From contig NC_135551.1 in assembly GCF_964340395.1 (NCBI RefSeq), positions 13,278,003 to 13,342,002 on the forward strand: DNA of 64,000 nt. The letters run 5' to 3'. The notes beneath the pieces were generated by a model. The model saw only the letters and a list, made by a program, of their open reading frames with translations, had not been told where the DNA came from and did not search any database. The position numbers and the translations under genes are program-made. Positions 1 through 11,039 of the stretch are shown here, piece by piece (within the stretch, counting starts at the first letter, position 1; each line of letters begins with the position of its first letter). This DNA is from Glandiceps talaboti. Lineage: Eukaryota; Hemichordata; Enteropneusta; Spengelidae.

Positions 1-2
1 CG

Positions 3-254
3 TTAATTGATCCAGTGATCTATGCGATCGTCAGCTCAAATTTTCGGCAACGGCTTAAAGATACATTTAGATGTTCAAAACGGACAAGACGCCAGCGTGT
101 GTATATGGAGAATGTGACCCGCAGGATCGAGCAAGGTCAAGGGCCATATGAGATGCGTACTCAACGTGGTGGTCATCGTGTGCAAGAAATGCCGCCGGAG
201 GCCGCGGCCGACCTTCATCCCGTTTCTGTACAATACGACAATTGGATGTTGTGA
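3..254 (+). CDS. C-terminal end of a rhodopsin-class (class A) GPCR, partial
   Basis: The open frame enters from the window edge and starts LIDPVIYAIVSSNFRQRLKD, a classic transmembrane-7 signature: the (N)PxxY equivalent DPVIY, then a helix-8 start (NFRQRLKDTFRC) with a possible palmitoylated Cys. A basic cytoplasmic tail of about 55 residues follows, ending at TGA. Class A receptors signal through heterotrimeric G proteins at the plasma membrane. The ligand class cannot be told from the tail alone. Upstream exons or the rest of the gene lie outside the window, so the 5' limit here is only the window edge. Confidence 0.8.
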   Translation, partial: LIDPVIYAIVSSNFRQRLKDTFRCSKRTRRQRVYMENVTRRIEQGQGPYEMRTQRGGHRVQEMPPEAAADLHPVSVQYDNWML

Positions 255-2110
255 CGTGATTGTAACTAATTTATAACGTGAGGAAATGATTACAGTAGGG
301 CCAATAATTGTGCTACCAGCTGGTGATGTATGCAGGCACAACAATAACAGTTGTCTCATGGTTTCTCCTTCAAGCGTTTTCCTCAGTGATCTGAAATCAG
401 AGATTGTTTGTCATGAAAGATTTTAATCAAATTAATCCTGAAATTTGTGATTAGAAGAAAATCCGTCCACCTTAAGCTTTAAGCGCACAACTTATTATTT
501 TTGTTAATAATTTGTTTTGTAAGTATAAGAGTCAGGTTATCATGAGTAGTGTGTCTGTTGTATCCAGTAAGTACGATTTGGAGCACTTCTTTATCAATGG
601 CTTATCATTGTTCTGTGTTTGGTGTTAGTATTGATAACTCTGATAATGCAGTTTTACTTAATAATGAGTCAGCAGTTGTAAATAATGATAATGATAATGT
701 TAGATTTTATATAGCGCTTTCCCACTCTGTGCTCAAAGCGGTTTACAATTATTACCCATTGCGCGAATCTATATCGGCACAATGACCCATTAATTCCTCA
801 ACTCCCTGGGGAGCATGCAATCCATGGCAGTCTTTATAAGTGCATATGATCAAAGCATTCACATTTCAACCTCTATCCTACCAGGTCCCCAATTATACAG
901 CTGGGTTGACTGAGACACAGTCGTGGTTCAAAATCTTGCCCAAGGACTTTAGCCACTCAGAAACAAAGGCTAGCCGCACCACTGTATGTTGGGCATTCCT
1001 GACAAATTTGAATACTGGAAAATTTGTGTTGATTTTTACTTTAAGTCAACATTTTATTTCCGTTATTGGAAAATAACAATTGTTGGAATATTCCAGCGCG
1101 TGATATTCATTTTATTTATCCTTCAAGATCAGTGTAACACGAAGCATAGTTCCAAGCGTAGGGTTATTTTTCAAGGAGTAAATATTCATTTTTGTCAGTC
1201 AGAGGAAACTCAATTTTGTATCAGTTGTTTTATTATTACAATATGTTATGATTATATTGACTGTTGTTCCAAGTTATTATTAGTAAAAAAAATATCCTTT
1301 TTACAATTCACATACCACTTTATACGTTTTAGGTTGCGAATTACACAAAGCAAAGTCATTGATAGTGCGTATGCTCATGAAATGATACGTTTTATATGCC
1401 ACAGTCAACACAAGTAACAGATTTTTGTTTAAATCTTCCTTGTTACATCTGACAGTTATGTTGATTTATGTTAATTAAGTGAGATGAAATATGTAATTAT
1501 ATATGCTCTTCCGCTGTAAGTTCTGTATTTTATTTTATGTAATTTGTAACAAATAATGTTATGTGAGACGTATAGAAACATATCGTCTTGAATGACAAAT
1601 TGAAACGTAAGGTTATGGTCACTCAGTCTCTGGTTTGGTAGTATATTTCAAGAACTTGATCTCCAGGGACAAACGGAGGTAACCCGTAAAGAAAATTATT
1701 TTCGTCATGGAAATAAGGAAGACATTATACTTGATTCAATATGTCTATTTGTGACCATAATCTTGTTTTATTTGTGTGTTTTTAAATGAATGCTAGATCT
1801 GTAATACGAGATGTTTTGTCTTCGGTTGAATAATAATAATTTGATTGATATTATATGAACCAAACGAAATTGACTCGGGCTGTCTCATCTGTTTTTCGTT
1901 ATGTAATCAATTGTTGGGGTTTATCTTTCTGGGTTGTCTAATATGCCTTTTTGTTATTTTTGAAAATAGTCACAAATTGTGTATTTTATTCAGTGACATT
2001 TTCTTTATCTTGCATTAGTGAATGTCCTTATGTATATCAAGGTACAGATTACGTTGCAGTAATTACGTTTTACTTTCACTTTTCAAAATAAACACCTGGT
2101 CTTTTTCGAG
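255..2110 (+). other. Probable 3' UTR of the GPCR gene
   Basis: AT-rich stretch directly after the GPCR stop, without credible coding potential. The first well-placed AATAAA downstream is at 2087-2092, which would give a UTR of about 1.85 kb. A second AATAAA-like signal lies near 2643. No repeats or RNA genes recognised. Confidence 0.4.
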
Positions 2111-5100
2111 TTTTTAAAAAAAATAATATATTAAAAATGCTATATTTCTTAAAAACTTGGATACAAAAAAATATCGTTTTGCAGTATTTTCACTTGGAAA
2201 GTGTAAGTTTTGAACAACAGAACCAATCACAAGGAATCATGTTCGATATTTCAGTTTACATGGTTAATATATTTTGCATAACTGTCTTATACATTATTTG
2301 TTTGTATTGTCAATTTAAATGATAAGTCAACTCTCGGTTTTTCCATTGCGATCCCTGTAACAAACAAAAACATCTTGACGCACCCACCCCTTTGTATTTA
2401 CATGATATTAAACATATATTTTTAAAAAAATCATGGCAACGGGTTTGCTTCCTGGTGAGATATGTATTCATTGCAGCGAATGAAAACCTTTCATTCTGTG
2501 ACCCATCTCATGCACATGGCATGCAATTCATCATTACCTCTAAACTGATTGTCTGCTACAGGGTTTATCACACATCACCTACATACAGCTGATGTTTGAA
2601 CTGTTCATTCGTTCTTTACAAATATCAATGTGCCAGCCCCAAAATAAAAACTTGTTCTGAATGAAAAAGTGGTATGGTTTTCGAAATTATGGTATTGTGT
2701 TAATGAAATGGTTGTATCTAATTGTATTAATAACAACTATGAAAATATTGAAAATTGTTTTAAATTAGTAGAAATACATTGAGTTGTATTCGATTCTGTA
2801 TTTTCGTGATAAACACAAACAGGTATATGTACCACAGATGGCATTACCAGAACATAATTTCTGCTGCTTTCTGTCAATAATATAATTGCTAAATTTGTGC
2901 AGATAAACTTTGACGGAAAGTTATATTCACTGTATGTAATGGGGTACCCACGAATTTATGCTGTGCATGTGCCGAAATTAATACTCTAATGATATGATAT
3001 ATTTGATATTATTTGATAAAAAGTCTTATTAATAAATGGAATTAATTTGCATATCATGAAGTAGACGAACGAACCTGGAAAGTTGGGGTGTTTTCATGCC
3101 ACACATTTCGATTTTACCTACATACAGGGAACCTTGAACATCCTAGCACTATAGGATGTGCACATCCTAGTGCAAGAAGGATGGCACTGAAACGTACACT
3201 GTGTGACAGTTGTGTACCAGTTTTGTGCCTCACAGCCCCGTTACAGGGTATATTTTTCAGCAGCCCTGGTGCATGGTTGTGAAAAATATGCCTGTTGAAT
3301 GGATGTGAAATACCGCCTCTATATATGCAACGACCGTTTCCATATCACAGTACGTACTAGTACCATATAGGTGACTGTGTACTGCACACCTTGCACACAG
3401 TTGTACACATCCATGTAAAAGCTATATGGTGGGATAATACTCTGTATCAAACCTTTTGTTCATATCCGACTAGTATTGCTCACACATGCACAGATAGCTG
3501 GTACATGGTTGTGGGAAATACTGCTGTTACAGCAATATTGACATTACTGGTGCATGGCTATTGGAAATACCTACGTTACAGCTATGCTCACATAGCTTGT
3601 ACATGGCTGTGGGGGAAAACCTTGTGTACGTGCATGTTATTAAAACCTACAAGTGTGTTACATTGCTATTTCTAACATATATGCATGTTACAATGACGAT
3701 ATGGCATACCAGTTACACATCTGTCAAATCTAGGTACATGTATAACGTTACACCCAGTGTGCTGGCCAGAGCTGTTATACGGATATTTTTCGTATAGCTC
3801 GTACAACCTCAGTGGCTTCACTGAGCTAATACAGTTTATGACCAAAAACTGCACAAGTTGTAGTTGGGGTACCATTCGTCAATCATACAACCACAATATA
3901 TTCACTGAAAACTTAAAATACCAGTAATTAGACAATGTACATGATCAGCACTGGTCGATATGCTGAAATCGTGATCGCCGTTGAGGCCGCTGATTTCTGG
4001 GCGTGGAACCAAGAATCAACTTGATACAGGTATAAAAATACGTTACAGCTATGTTTACCCACAGATGATGCAATACTGTTCACGGTGTATCATATCTCGA
4101 GTAAGTTATTTTACCTAACAAAACATGTTTTTTTTTAATCCCGTTCTAGTTGTAGTCCCAAACAAGAAGCTGTTGAGTGGGCCACATACCATCGTCAACC
4201 ACAGCCTCTTTTAATTACAGCACCGTACAAACGATTATTTCGCAGTGTCGCGGAAGAAATAACCCCGGTTTGCGAGAATGGGACACAGTGCGATTTTAAC
4301 AGTGTGACGTCATTATATTACAGCGTCAGGTCAACGGTTTTGATGTGGTATTTTTATTTCTTTATATTTTATTTATTTAACTTGGACTATAGCCAGGTAG
4401 TCCACACAGGTGACAAACGCCTATAAACAGGCGTGGCCCACACAATAACTGAACTAGCCAAAATGCTAGAAACTATTCGTACATGAGCCAATCCAGTCCT
4501 AAATATATTGTGTATGAACACAACTATAGAAACAACAGTTGTGTAATATGTACGGAAAATGTCGCGCAAAGTCCACCTGTAGGGAAAGTAAATACGAGAA
4601 AAAACATCAGATCTCCACATATTGTATTTCCATAAGCAATAGACTTGCGCAAATACACGGTCTATTTTCAATTTTTATTTGAAATGATACTTTGAAATAC
4701 AAATGGTTCTTCTTCTTTTGTGTGAAATAGTCACCCGAGTGCAGTACTTGCGAAACAGTGGTAAGATCGCATATAGCCCTCTGCTTGTAATGGGTTTGGG
4801 TAAGAAATCTTATTAGCGACGATCCAAATATCGCTACGCGTTAACGAAATAGCTGCTAAGAAACAAATTCTCTGTAGTTGAGATACTATAAGCTATGTCC
4901 AACAACGAAATCCAATATAAGGATGTTAGACTCTCTTATAGTCCTCGGAGCTTCGCATCGCTAAATCTTGGTTGTTTTGTATGTACCGATATCTTCTACT
5001 ATCCAGGGACTGTGCGCCCTCATCGATCACATAGGGATAACCATTCGTTGACATGTTGCAGCGACCATGGAAGTATAATCCACATTTGGGTCTATATACT

Positions 5101-5249
5101 TCCATGCTGCGACGCTCCGTGTAGACTATCGCGAATTTGTTCTTCATGATCATTTCGCGTGAAAGAAAATTAAATGTAATCAACATTTTCTCCCTTATTT
5201 TGTCATGTGTCGTAACGTAGCTTTATTAGATTCCGTAAGTGGACATAGT
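2111..5249. other. Intergenic, no gene recognised
   Basis: Mostly AT-rich unique-looking DNA. From about 3250 to 3640 there is a weak, degenerate tandem pattern of roughly 55-60 bp, built on variants of 'tggtgcatggctattggaaata' shortened here to its core CATGG...GGAAATAC, probably an old minisatellite. No open frame in this interval shows a recognisable motif or splice-bounded exon. Confidence 0.35.
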
Positions 5250-6020
5250 GAACACATATTGCCTGGCCATGAGGGCTATAGCACCCGTTTATTACACCCG
5301 AGGGACTGTGAGTTACCAGAATCACATGCTATTTCCCGAGGCCAAAGGCCGAGGGAAATAGCATGTGATTCTGGTAACTCACAGTCACGAGGGGGTAATG
5401 AACGGGTGCTATAGCCCGAATATAGGCCAGGCAATATGTGTTTTATAATATACCTCATGCTGTGAACTCGCGGTGGCAGACGACATCGTCAGAAGCTGCC
5501 ATTTTGACCCGCTGTGAACGCGCGGTGATCACGTGACTATGTAAAAATTGATGGGACTATTTCCCCAAGGGAAGTAGTCATTCTATTTTCCTATCACGTG
5601 ACTGATTCTAGCGAATCATGGCACAGTATTATCACTAGGTATATTATAACTTCTATTATAATATACCTAGTGATAATGCTGATAATAGAATGACTACTTC
5701 CCTTGGGGAATAGTCCCATCAATTTTTACATAGTCACGTGACCACCGCGCGTTCACAGCAGGTCAAAATGGCAGCTTCTGACGATGTCGTCTGCCACCGC
5801 GAGTTCACAGCATGAGGTATATTATAAAACACATATTGCCTGGCCTATATTCGGGCTATAGCACCCGTTTATTACCCCCTCGTGACTGTGAGTTACCAGA
5901 ATCACATGCTATTTCCCTCGGCCGTTGGCCTCGGGAAATAGCATGTGATTCTGGTAACTCACAGTCCCTCGGGTGTAATAAACGGGTGCTATAGCCCTCA
6001 TGGCCAGGCAATATGTGTTC
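5250..6020. repeat. 771-bp palindromic foldback element made of nested palindromes
   Basis: The two halves, about 5250-5640 and 5650-6020, are near-perfect reverse complements. Each outer end is itself a long hairpin: 5250-5343 pairs with 5349-5442, and 5829-5922 with 5928-6020, so the same ~95-bp arm occurs four times. Termini read GAACACATATTGCCTGGCC inward on both sides. A one-half copy, including the hairpin, lies at 16916-17302. The structure suits a foldback-type or MITE-like non-autonomous DNA element. No protein is encoded; the four 60-aa frames in it are translations of the arm. I could not find a convincing target-site duplication. Confidence 0.85.
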
Positions 6021-7202
6021 AGTATTATATACAACTACAGAGAATTTGTGTCAAAGCTTAGCATTGATAAAGGTGGAATGTCAATGTCTGACATAAAAGC
6101 AATATATATAAATCTCAACATATTAATTGGATAAAAGGATATTGGGATCCCATATAAGTTATCCATAGAAATTGTTTATGGAGAGAGAATTAGAAAAAGT
6201 TGATGGTATTGAATTACTTCTGAGATGTAACTTTAATATTAAAACGTTACAGGTGAAGTTTTCTTTAGAAATATGTTACTGGTATGGTCAGAATTCGACA
6301 TTATAAGAACAATTTTGAATAACCATGATATCTTATTTGCTGGAAAATCGATAATTTTCAAAAAAAAAATTACAGGCTGGAATAATTTATGTTGAACAAC
6401 TTTTCCAGGGAAATGGACAGTTGTTGTCATGGGAGCCAGGGAGGATATAAGAAAAATGGGAGTACCACAGTCATCAATTCTACAATGGTTTGGTGTCACG
6501 TTCTCAAAGCAGTTCCAAAAATATGGAGAGTGAATGTTGATGCAACAATGATTGATCATGATTTTGAAATACCTGAGACACAAATTTTGGTCAAGTTTGG
6601 TACAGTATCAACCGAAATTAAAAAAATTGTTATACTAGAAATGTCAATATATGGAACGTAGACCATTATTTTATTCCTCCCAGATCAGAAATGTATTTTA
6701 CGTTTATACTATTTGAACATATTGACTGTGTCATCTGGGATTTATCAAGAGACAAAGAATTTATGTTATAATTGAATGTATATCTATAGCTATTTATTGT
6801 TTATGGTTTCTAGTATGCACATACATTAGTTGTTTTATAAGTGTATGGCAATTTCAGTACAGCAGCGTGGCTCATGATTTCATTTAGCTGTTGAAAATAA
6901 GGTGAACCTCTATTCACTTTGTAAAAATGATGACCCCCCCCCCCTTCTTTGAGTCCCAAGTGACCCTCCCCTCTGATTTGCCCCCGCCCCCGGCCGTAAA
7001 AACAGATCGCTCCCTTGAAAGTGAACACCTCCAGAGCTTCTGGGGGGTGGGGGAGGATACCCATAGTACCCCCCAAGAGGTGCACATATCATAGTCTAAC
7101 GTTCTTTCCCCCACTTCGTACTGGCAATTTACTATCAGACTTTTATTTTTAACATTTCAATCAAACACCAAAGCAACACCATTTTAGCTGTAACATATGC
7201 AC
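6021..7202. other. Intergenic; possible short coding fragment near 6385-6535
   Basis: Plus-strand frame around 6395-6535 reads FPGKWTVVVMGAREDIRKMG and continues to KQFQKYGE before a stop. It looks protein-like but I do not recognise it, and it lacks clear splice sites; it may be an exon relic. The rest is AT-rich, with a C-rich stretch at 6935-7080. A possible unrelated repeat boundary cannot be excluded. Confidence 0.25.
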
Positions 7203-7211
7203 ACTATACAT
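7203..7211 (+). repeat. Left target-site duplication (9 bp) of the 11.4-kb element
   Basis: ACTATACAT, identical in the same orientation to 18609-18617. Extending either side by one base breaks the match, so the duplication is exactly 9 bp and fixes the element ends at 7212 and 18608. Confidence 0.75.
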
Positions 7212-7532
7212 ATGGAGCGTAATCCACGTCAAAAGTCGAACTCGTCAAGTGATAAGTCAGGTACATCAAGTGACAAGTCAGGTACATCAAATGACAAGTC
7301 AGGAGCGTCAAGTGATAAGTCAGGTCCGTCAATTGACAAGTCAGGAACGTCAAGTGATAAGTCAGGTCCGTCAATTGACAAGTCAGGAGCGTCAAGTGAT
7401 AAGTCAGGTCTGTCAATTGACAAGTCAGGAACGTCAAGTGATAAGTCAGGTCCGTCAATTGACAAGTCAGGAACGTCAAGTGATAAGTCAGGTCCGTCAA
7501 ATGACAAGTCAGGAACATCAAGTAATAAGTCA
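7212..7532 (+). repeat. Left terminal inverted repeat: 21-bp minisatellite x14
   Basis: After a unique 33-bp lead (ATGGAGCGTAATCCACG...) come 14 units of a 21-bp motif such as TCAAGTGATAAGTCAGGTCC(G), with alternating A/B variants giving a 42-bp higher-order period. It is the reverse complement of 18288-18608, with scattered substitutions. Because 21 is a multiple of three, all frames stay open; the plus frame encodes SSDKSGP/SIDKSGT heptads. Confidence 0.85.
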
Positions 7533-7775
7533 GGTCTGGATGATAGTCAAACTCTTGAAAAAACAACAAGTCAATGCATCTGGCGGATGAATCAATCTAT
7601 ACTATTACCAAACTGGTACCCCTTAGGATGGCTGATTGTCAACTCAACTACGTCACGACGCGTCATACCCTACGTCATATTTCGTCATAGAAGTTTTCTT
7701 CAGATTCTAACAAGTAAGCTGAGGATCACAACGGTAATCGACCCGGAAGCAGTAAGACATGCACCACGACAGTGA
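7212..7775 (+). CDS. Repeat-coded N-terminal ORF (MERNPRQ + SDKSG heptads) of the transposon's plus-strand gene
   Basis: The ATG is the first three bases of the element. The frame reads MERNPRQKSNS, then about 14 heptads SSDKSGx/SIDKSGx (residues 12-107), then a non-repetitive 80-residue tail ending at TGA. Low complexity, Ser/Asp/Lys/Gly-rich, no signal peptide or membrane segment. It may be a leader exon joined to the domain in 7759-8100; a splice joining them is possible but not obvious. The same N-terminus opens the minus-strand gene at the other end of the element (18608). It could equally be untranslated terminal-repeat sequence that stays open by its 21-bp period. Confidence 0.35.
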   Translation: MERNPRQKSNSSSDKSGTSSDKSGTSNDKSGASSDKSGPSIDKSGTSSDKSGPSIDKSGASSDKSGLSIDKSGTSSDKSGPSIDKSGTSSDKSGPSNDKSGTSSNKSGLDDSQTLEKTTSQCIWRMNQSILLPNWYPLGWLIVNSTTSRRVIPYVIFRHRSFLQILTSKLRITTVIDPEAVRHAPRQ

Positions 7776-8100
7776 CGATACGTCTTGTGTACCATCCCTA
7801 CTGGAACGAGAGGAACTTAGGAAGGTGGGACTGGGCACGCGAAAAATAACGTTTGATGGGGATGGTGGTTTCGAACATTTGCAGGAAACTCTATACCGTC
7901 ATTATCCTAAACTGGCAGATGGTGGTGGATTTATAATATACAGGAACATGCATTCTGGTGGCAAACTACTAACCCCTCTACCCATGCCTAGCAGTGGCTA
8001 TTCGGTACCTTATTTTAGGGACGAGTCCGTGTTAAACTTGGCACGCTGTAGCTTATGTGAGACCCCTGCAAAAGAATATGCAGATAGATCACAGCGCTAG
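7759..8100 (+). CDS. Small N-terminal domain of G2E3-like/HECT-type proteins, exon of the transposon gene
   Basis: 113-residue frame. Residues ~24-92 read GLGTRKITFDGDGGFEHLQE..., then LYRHYPKLADGGGFIIYR and a GYSVPYFRDESV end. The pattern 'F..L...L...FPkL.dgGGFel.R...GYtvpyLr' is one I know from invertebrate and fish proteins annotated as G2/M-phase-specific E3 ligase-like, N-terminal to zinc finger and HECT parts. The start codon is uncertain; an upstream exon may supply it. After residue ~95 the similarity fades and the frame stops at 8100; a GTAAGT-like donor at 8115-8120 (GAG|gtaagt) suggests that the original exon ran on slightly, so the copy may be decayed here. Downstream exons at 8765 and 10667 fit the same gene. 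Confidence 0.5.
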   Translation: MHHDSDDTSCVPSLLEREELRKVGLGTRKITFDGDGGFEHLQETLYRHYPKLADGGGFIIYRNMHSGGKLLTPLPMPSSGYSVPYFRDESVLNLARCSLCETPAKEYADRSQR

Positions 8101-8764
8101 CAGCGCTCACTGTGAGGTAAGTGGAATTTGTGAAATGAATTAATAGGTATTAACAAGGAAATAGATTTTAAAACAAATTTATACAAAGAAAGACTAATAC
8201 ATAAGGGGCACATAGCTAACATTTACAGATTGATCTTATGATAGGTTGAAGCTTTGAAAATACTGGAATGATGATTTATTTTTCTTAGACACTCATTTCA
8301 GCACACATCAGATTTGGCAAAAGAGATATTTTATTTGGTTTGTGTGTATCGATTATATTTTAACTAACCTTGGCCATATCTCGGTGTTTAAGGTATGGGA
8401 ACCCCAGCAATAGAAAGGTGGAAAGCTGGCACAGTGACAAGAGAACTTGTGTACCTTTTACATACATACCACCTTAAAAAAATTTGATATCAGCATTTAA
8501 CAAATACTAATATATACTAATATAAAAACTTTTATTGCCAGAAATTTATAGACTTACAAAATACTCTAAATTTATCCACAAATATACAAAATATCAAAAT
8601 TTACACAAAATGGATATTGTAAAAATAGTTCCTAGGAACTAGTCAAGCTTGTGGCCCTAAGGAAGACCTGTATAGCTTGATAAATGTTTGTAACTACTGT
8701 TTTTTAATTAAACATTAAATAATCAAATAAGATTTAATTATTTGTATTTTTTTTTCTGCTTTAG

Positions 8765-8890
8765 GAAGAGCGAGAAAGTAAGGCAGCCAAAGTATCCTGT
8801 GTGAATTGTGGAAAGGAAGTTACTATAGGCTGTTTGAAAAATCATCAAAAAGTTTGTAATGTAGATGTTGATAATCTGTCCATCAGTGAG
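8765..8890 (+). CDS. Zinc-finger exon (UBZ-like CxxC...HxxxxC) of the transposon gene
   Basis: Acceptor TTTAG at 8760-8764; frame reads EERESKAAKVSCVNCGKEVT then IGCLKNHQKVCNVDVDNLSISE. Cys-x2-Cys-x11-His-x4-Cys spacing suits a UBZ- or C2HC-type single zinc finger, which in E3-associated proteins binds ubiquitin. A GTGAGG donor at 8891 could end the exon; the frame stays open to 8989, so the end is uncertain. It lies between the G2E3-like domain and the HECT C-lobe, in the order known for such proteins. Confidence 0.5.
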
Positions 8891-9000
8891 GTGAGGACCA
8901 ATCTGACGTTGAACCAAACACTGGAGTTAGTGACACAGGGGTACTGTATGAATTTAAGCTGTTGGTTTCATGTTTTTTGTCACCTTTAATGTTATTTGGG

Positions 9001-9500
9001 TACTATACATTAATAGTAGTACAGCTTTACCATACATAGTACTAGACATAGTAGTACAGCTGTACCATGCATAGTACTATAATAGTACAGCTGTACCATA
9101 CATAGTACTACTAGTATACATAGTAGTACAGCTGTACCATACATAGTACTACTAGTATACATAGTAGTACAGCTGTACCATGCACAGTACTATAATAGTA
9201 CAGCTGTACCATACATAGTACTACTAGTATACATAGTAGTACAGCTGTACCATACATAGTACTAGACATAATAGTAGTACAGCTGTACCATACATAGTAC
9301 TATAATAGTAGTACAGCTGTACCATACATAGTACTAGACATAGTAGTACAGCTGTACCATGCACAGTACTATAATAGTACAGCTGTACCATACATAGTAC
9401 TACTAGTAGTATACATAGTAGTACAGCTGTACCATACATATAGTACTATAATGATACAACTGTACCATACAGAGTACCATACATAATAGTACTGCTGTAT
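9001..9500. repeat. Minisatellite with palindromic core TACAGCTGTA
   Basis: About fifteen to sixteen occurrences of GTAGTACAGCTGTACCATAC followed by ATAGTACTA variants, with spacers of 4-20 bp that separate units of about 30 and 34 bp. The core GTACAGCTGTAC is self-complementary and each unit can form a small hairpin. It lies in what would be an intron of the plus-strand transposon gene. Confidence 0.9.
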
Positions 9501-10666
9501 AGCATGAGTTATAATACCAGTTTGAAACTTGTTTCACATTCACTCACCAAGCATTTGTCTTGAGTTGCCTCAAGGGCCTAAGTAGAAGTACATTTATGAT
9601 AGATGAATAATAAATTCACTACTTCTTGCCTCAAAGCATGCAGTTGCGAAAAAAAAGAGCCCAGTTTAATTGATTATTACAGTGGGTCTGTTAGTCCGTC
9701 CATAATGCATTTCTCAGACATGCAATATCCAGTTACTTTTAAGCCAGGCGCAAAGATGACTTGTCATATGGGACATGTGCAAGTCACTTCAGTTCACAAC
9801 ATACACAAGTGTCCAAGTGGCATGCCAGCCATGTTTGTTGTTAACAATGACTTTTTATGGCATAACTCGAAAACTTGAATACATAGAGACTACATTATAG
9901 TGTCTATCCCTAAATTATTAGGTGTAAACTTTCATTGGAGACCCTGACCTTTGACCTTGGCCAAATGGGTCAATTATCTAAATCCAGTCCTATCCCACAT
10001 GTCACAGATACTTTTATAATGCATATAAAATTTATTAAAAAGTTTTCCTATTTATTACTAATGTCATTTAAAATCATGATAGAAGTAAAGCATGTGAGGG
10101 AGTGCATTTTTGATGAAGACTTGTGAGTCCAAACTTAATGTCATTTTTTGCTTTTGATACAGTAATTGGGTCATTGGCTCATATATCAGGTACAAATGTA
10201 TATTATTCACAAACACAAGTTCTCTTTGACAACTTTGATTGAAATACAGACATGCTTTGAACAAATAACCTTTACATCTCCAGTTTATTCAAATTTTGAT
10301 CATTCTGTCAGATCCGGTTTAACTGAAGAAGGATATGTCAAGTCATTAGTTCAAAACATGCCTGTTTCAGATTCTAAAGTGGAAGAAGAAAACTTGTGTT
10401 TGAATCGCCATGCTTCTATGATGAACATACACTTATGTCATTGTCATTACACATCATCACCCTTCAACTAGTAAGGACCTTCCTGGAAGGTAATGGGTTC
10501 TGAAATAGCATAGGTTAAGTACCAATATAGCCAGACTTAACATATATCATGGAGTATTGGTTAATTGTGGGCAACCGTAAGGACTAAGAGCTAGTTTACT
10601 CAGAAATTAGTTAACATATCATAAAAAACTGTTGCATATAACATATTTTATTCTCTTTTTTCCCAG

Positions 10667-10893
10667 ATACCAAACCCTCTATCCATGATGTTTTGCAGTG
10701 TATAACAGGCGACAGGAATATGCCCTGGAAAATTTTCATATGGTTCAGTAGCATACCAATATCTACATTGCCAGACCCTGGTGTTTGTACCAAGGAAGTG
10801 CAGCTTCATGTCAGCCATGAGTCTTACCAAACTTTGAAAAACTCCTTTGATACAACTGTCACATTCCAATGTGTAGGTTTTGGGTGGTATTAA
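10667..10893 (+). CDS. HECT-domain C-lobe exon (E3 ubiquitin ligase type) of the transposon gene
   Basis: Acceptor TTTTTTCCCAG ends at 10666. The frame reads TKPSIHDVLQCITGDRNMPW, then a segment containing STLPDPGVCTKEVQLHVSHE, SYQTLKNSFDTTVTF and a GFGWY end at TAA. This matches the HECT C-lobe pattern 'LLqFiTGs..lP......lPtA.TC...L.LP.y.sye.lk..f..A....GFG'. The Cys in GVCTKEV aligns with the catalytic thioester Cys. The HECT N-lobe, which should lie between 8.9 and 10.6 kb, is not visible, so the gene is probably damaged or its exons are too diverged for me to see. A protein-like frame at 10290-10470 may belong to it. Confidence 0.55.
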
Positions 10894-11039
10894 CACATAT
10901 TTTCTTGATCTACTTTTCAGCTGTGGAATTAATATGTTAAGATGATTTTCAGACAACATACACATGCAAAGAATGCTAGTAAGGTGCTGATTAAAAATAT
11001 GCCTCATTTTGTGGTAAAATTCTTTAAATATTCACGGGT

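Noticed and set aside
986-1417. 143-codon plus-strand frame after the GPCR
   Set aside because: Composition of AT-rich non-coding DNA, no motif, lies in the probable 3' UTR.
7249-7590. Other open frames through the 21-bp terminal arrays (ISQVRQLTSQ; DVPDLSIDGP) on both strands
   Set aside because: A period of 21 keeps every frame open; only the frame beginning at the element's ATG has any argument for translation.
10648-11007. 119-codon minus-strand frame opposite the HECT C-lobe
   Set aside because: Shadow of the plus-strand exon, which carries the recognisable HECT motifs and a splice acceptor.
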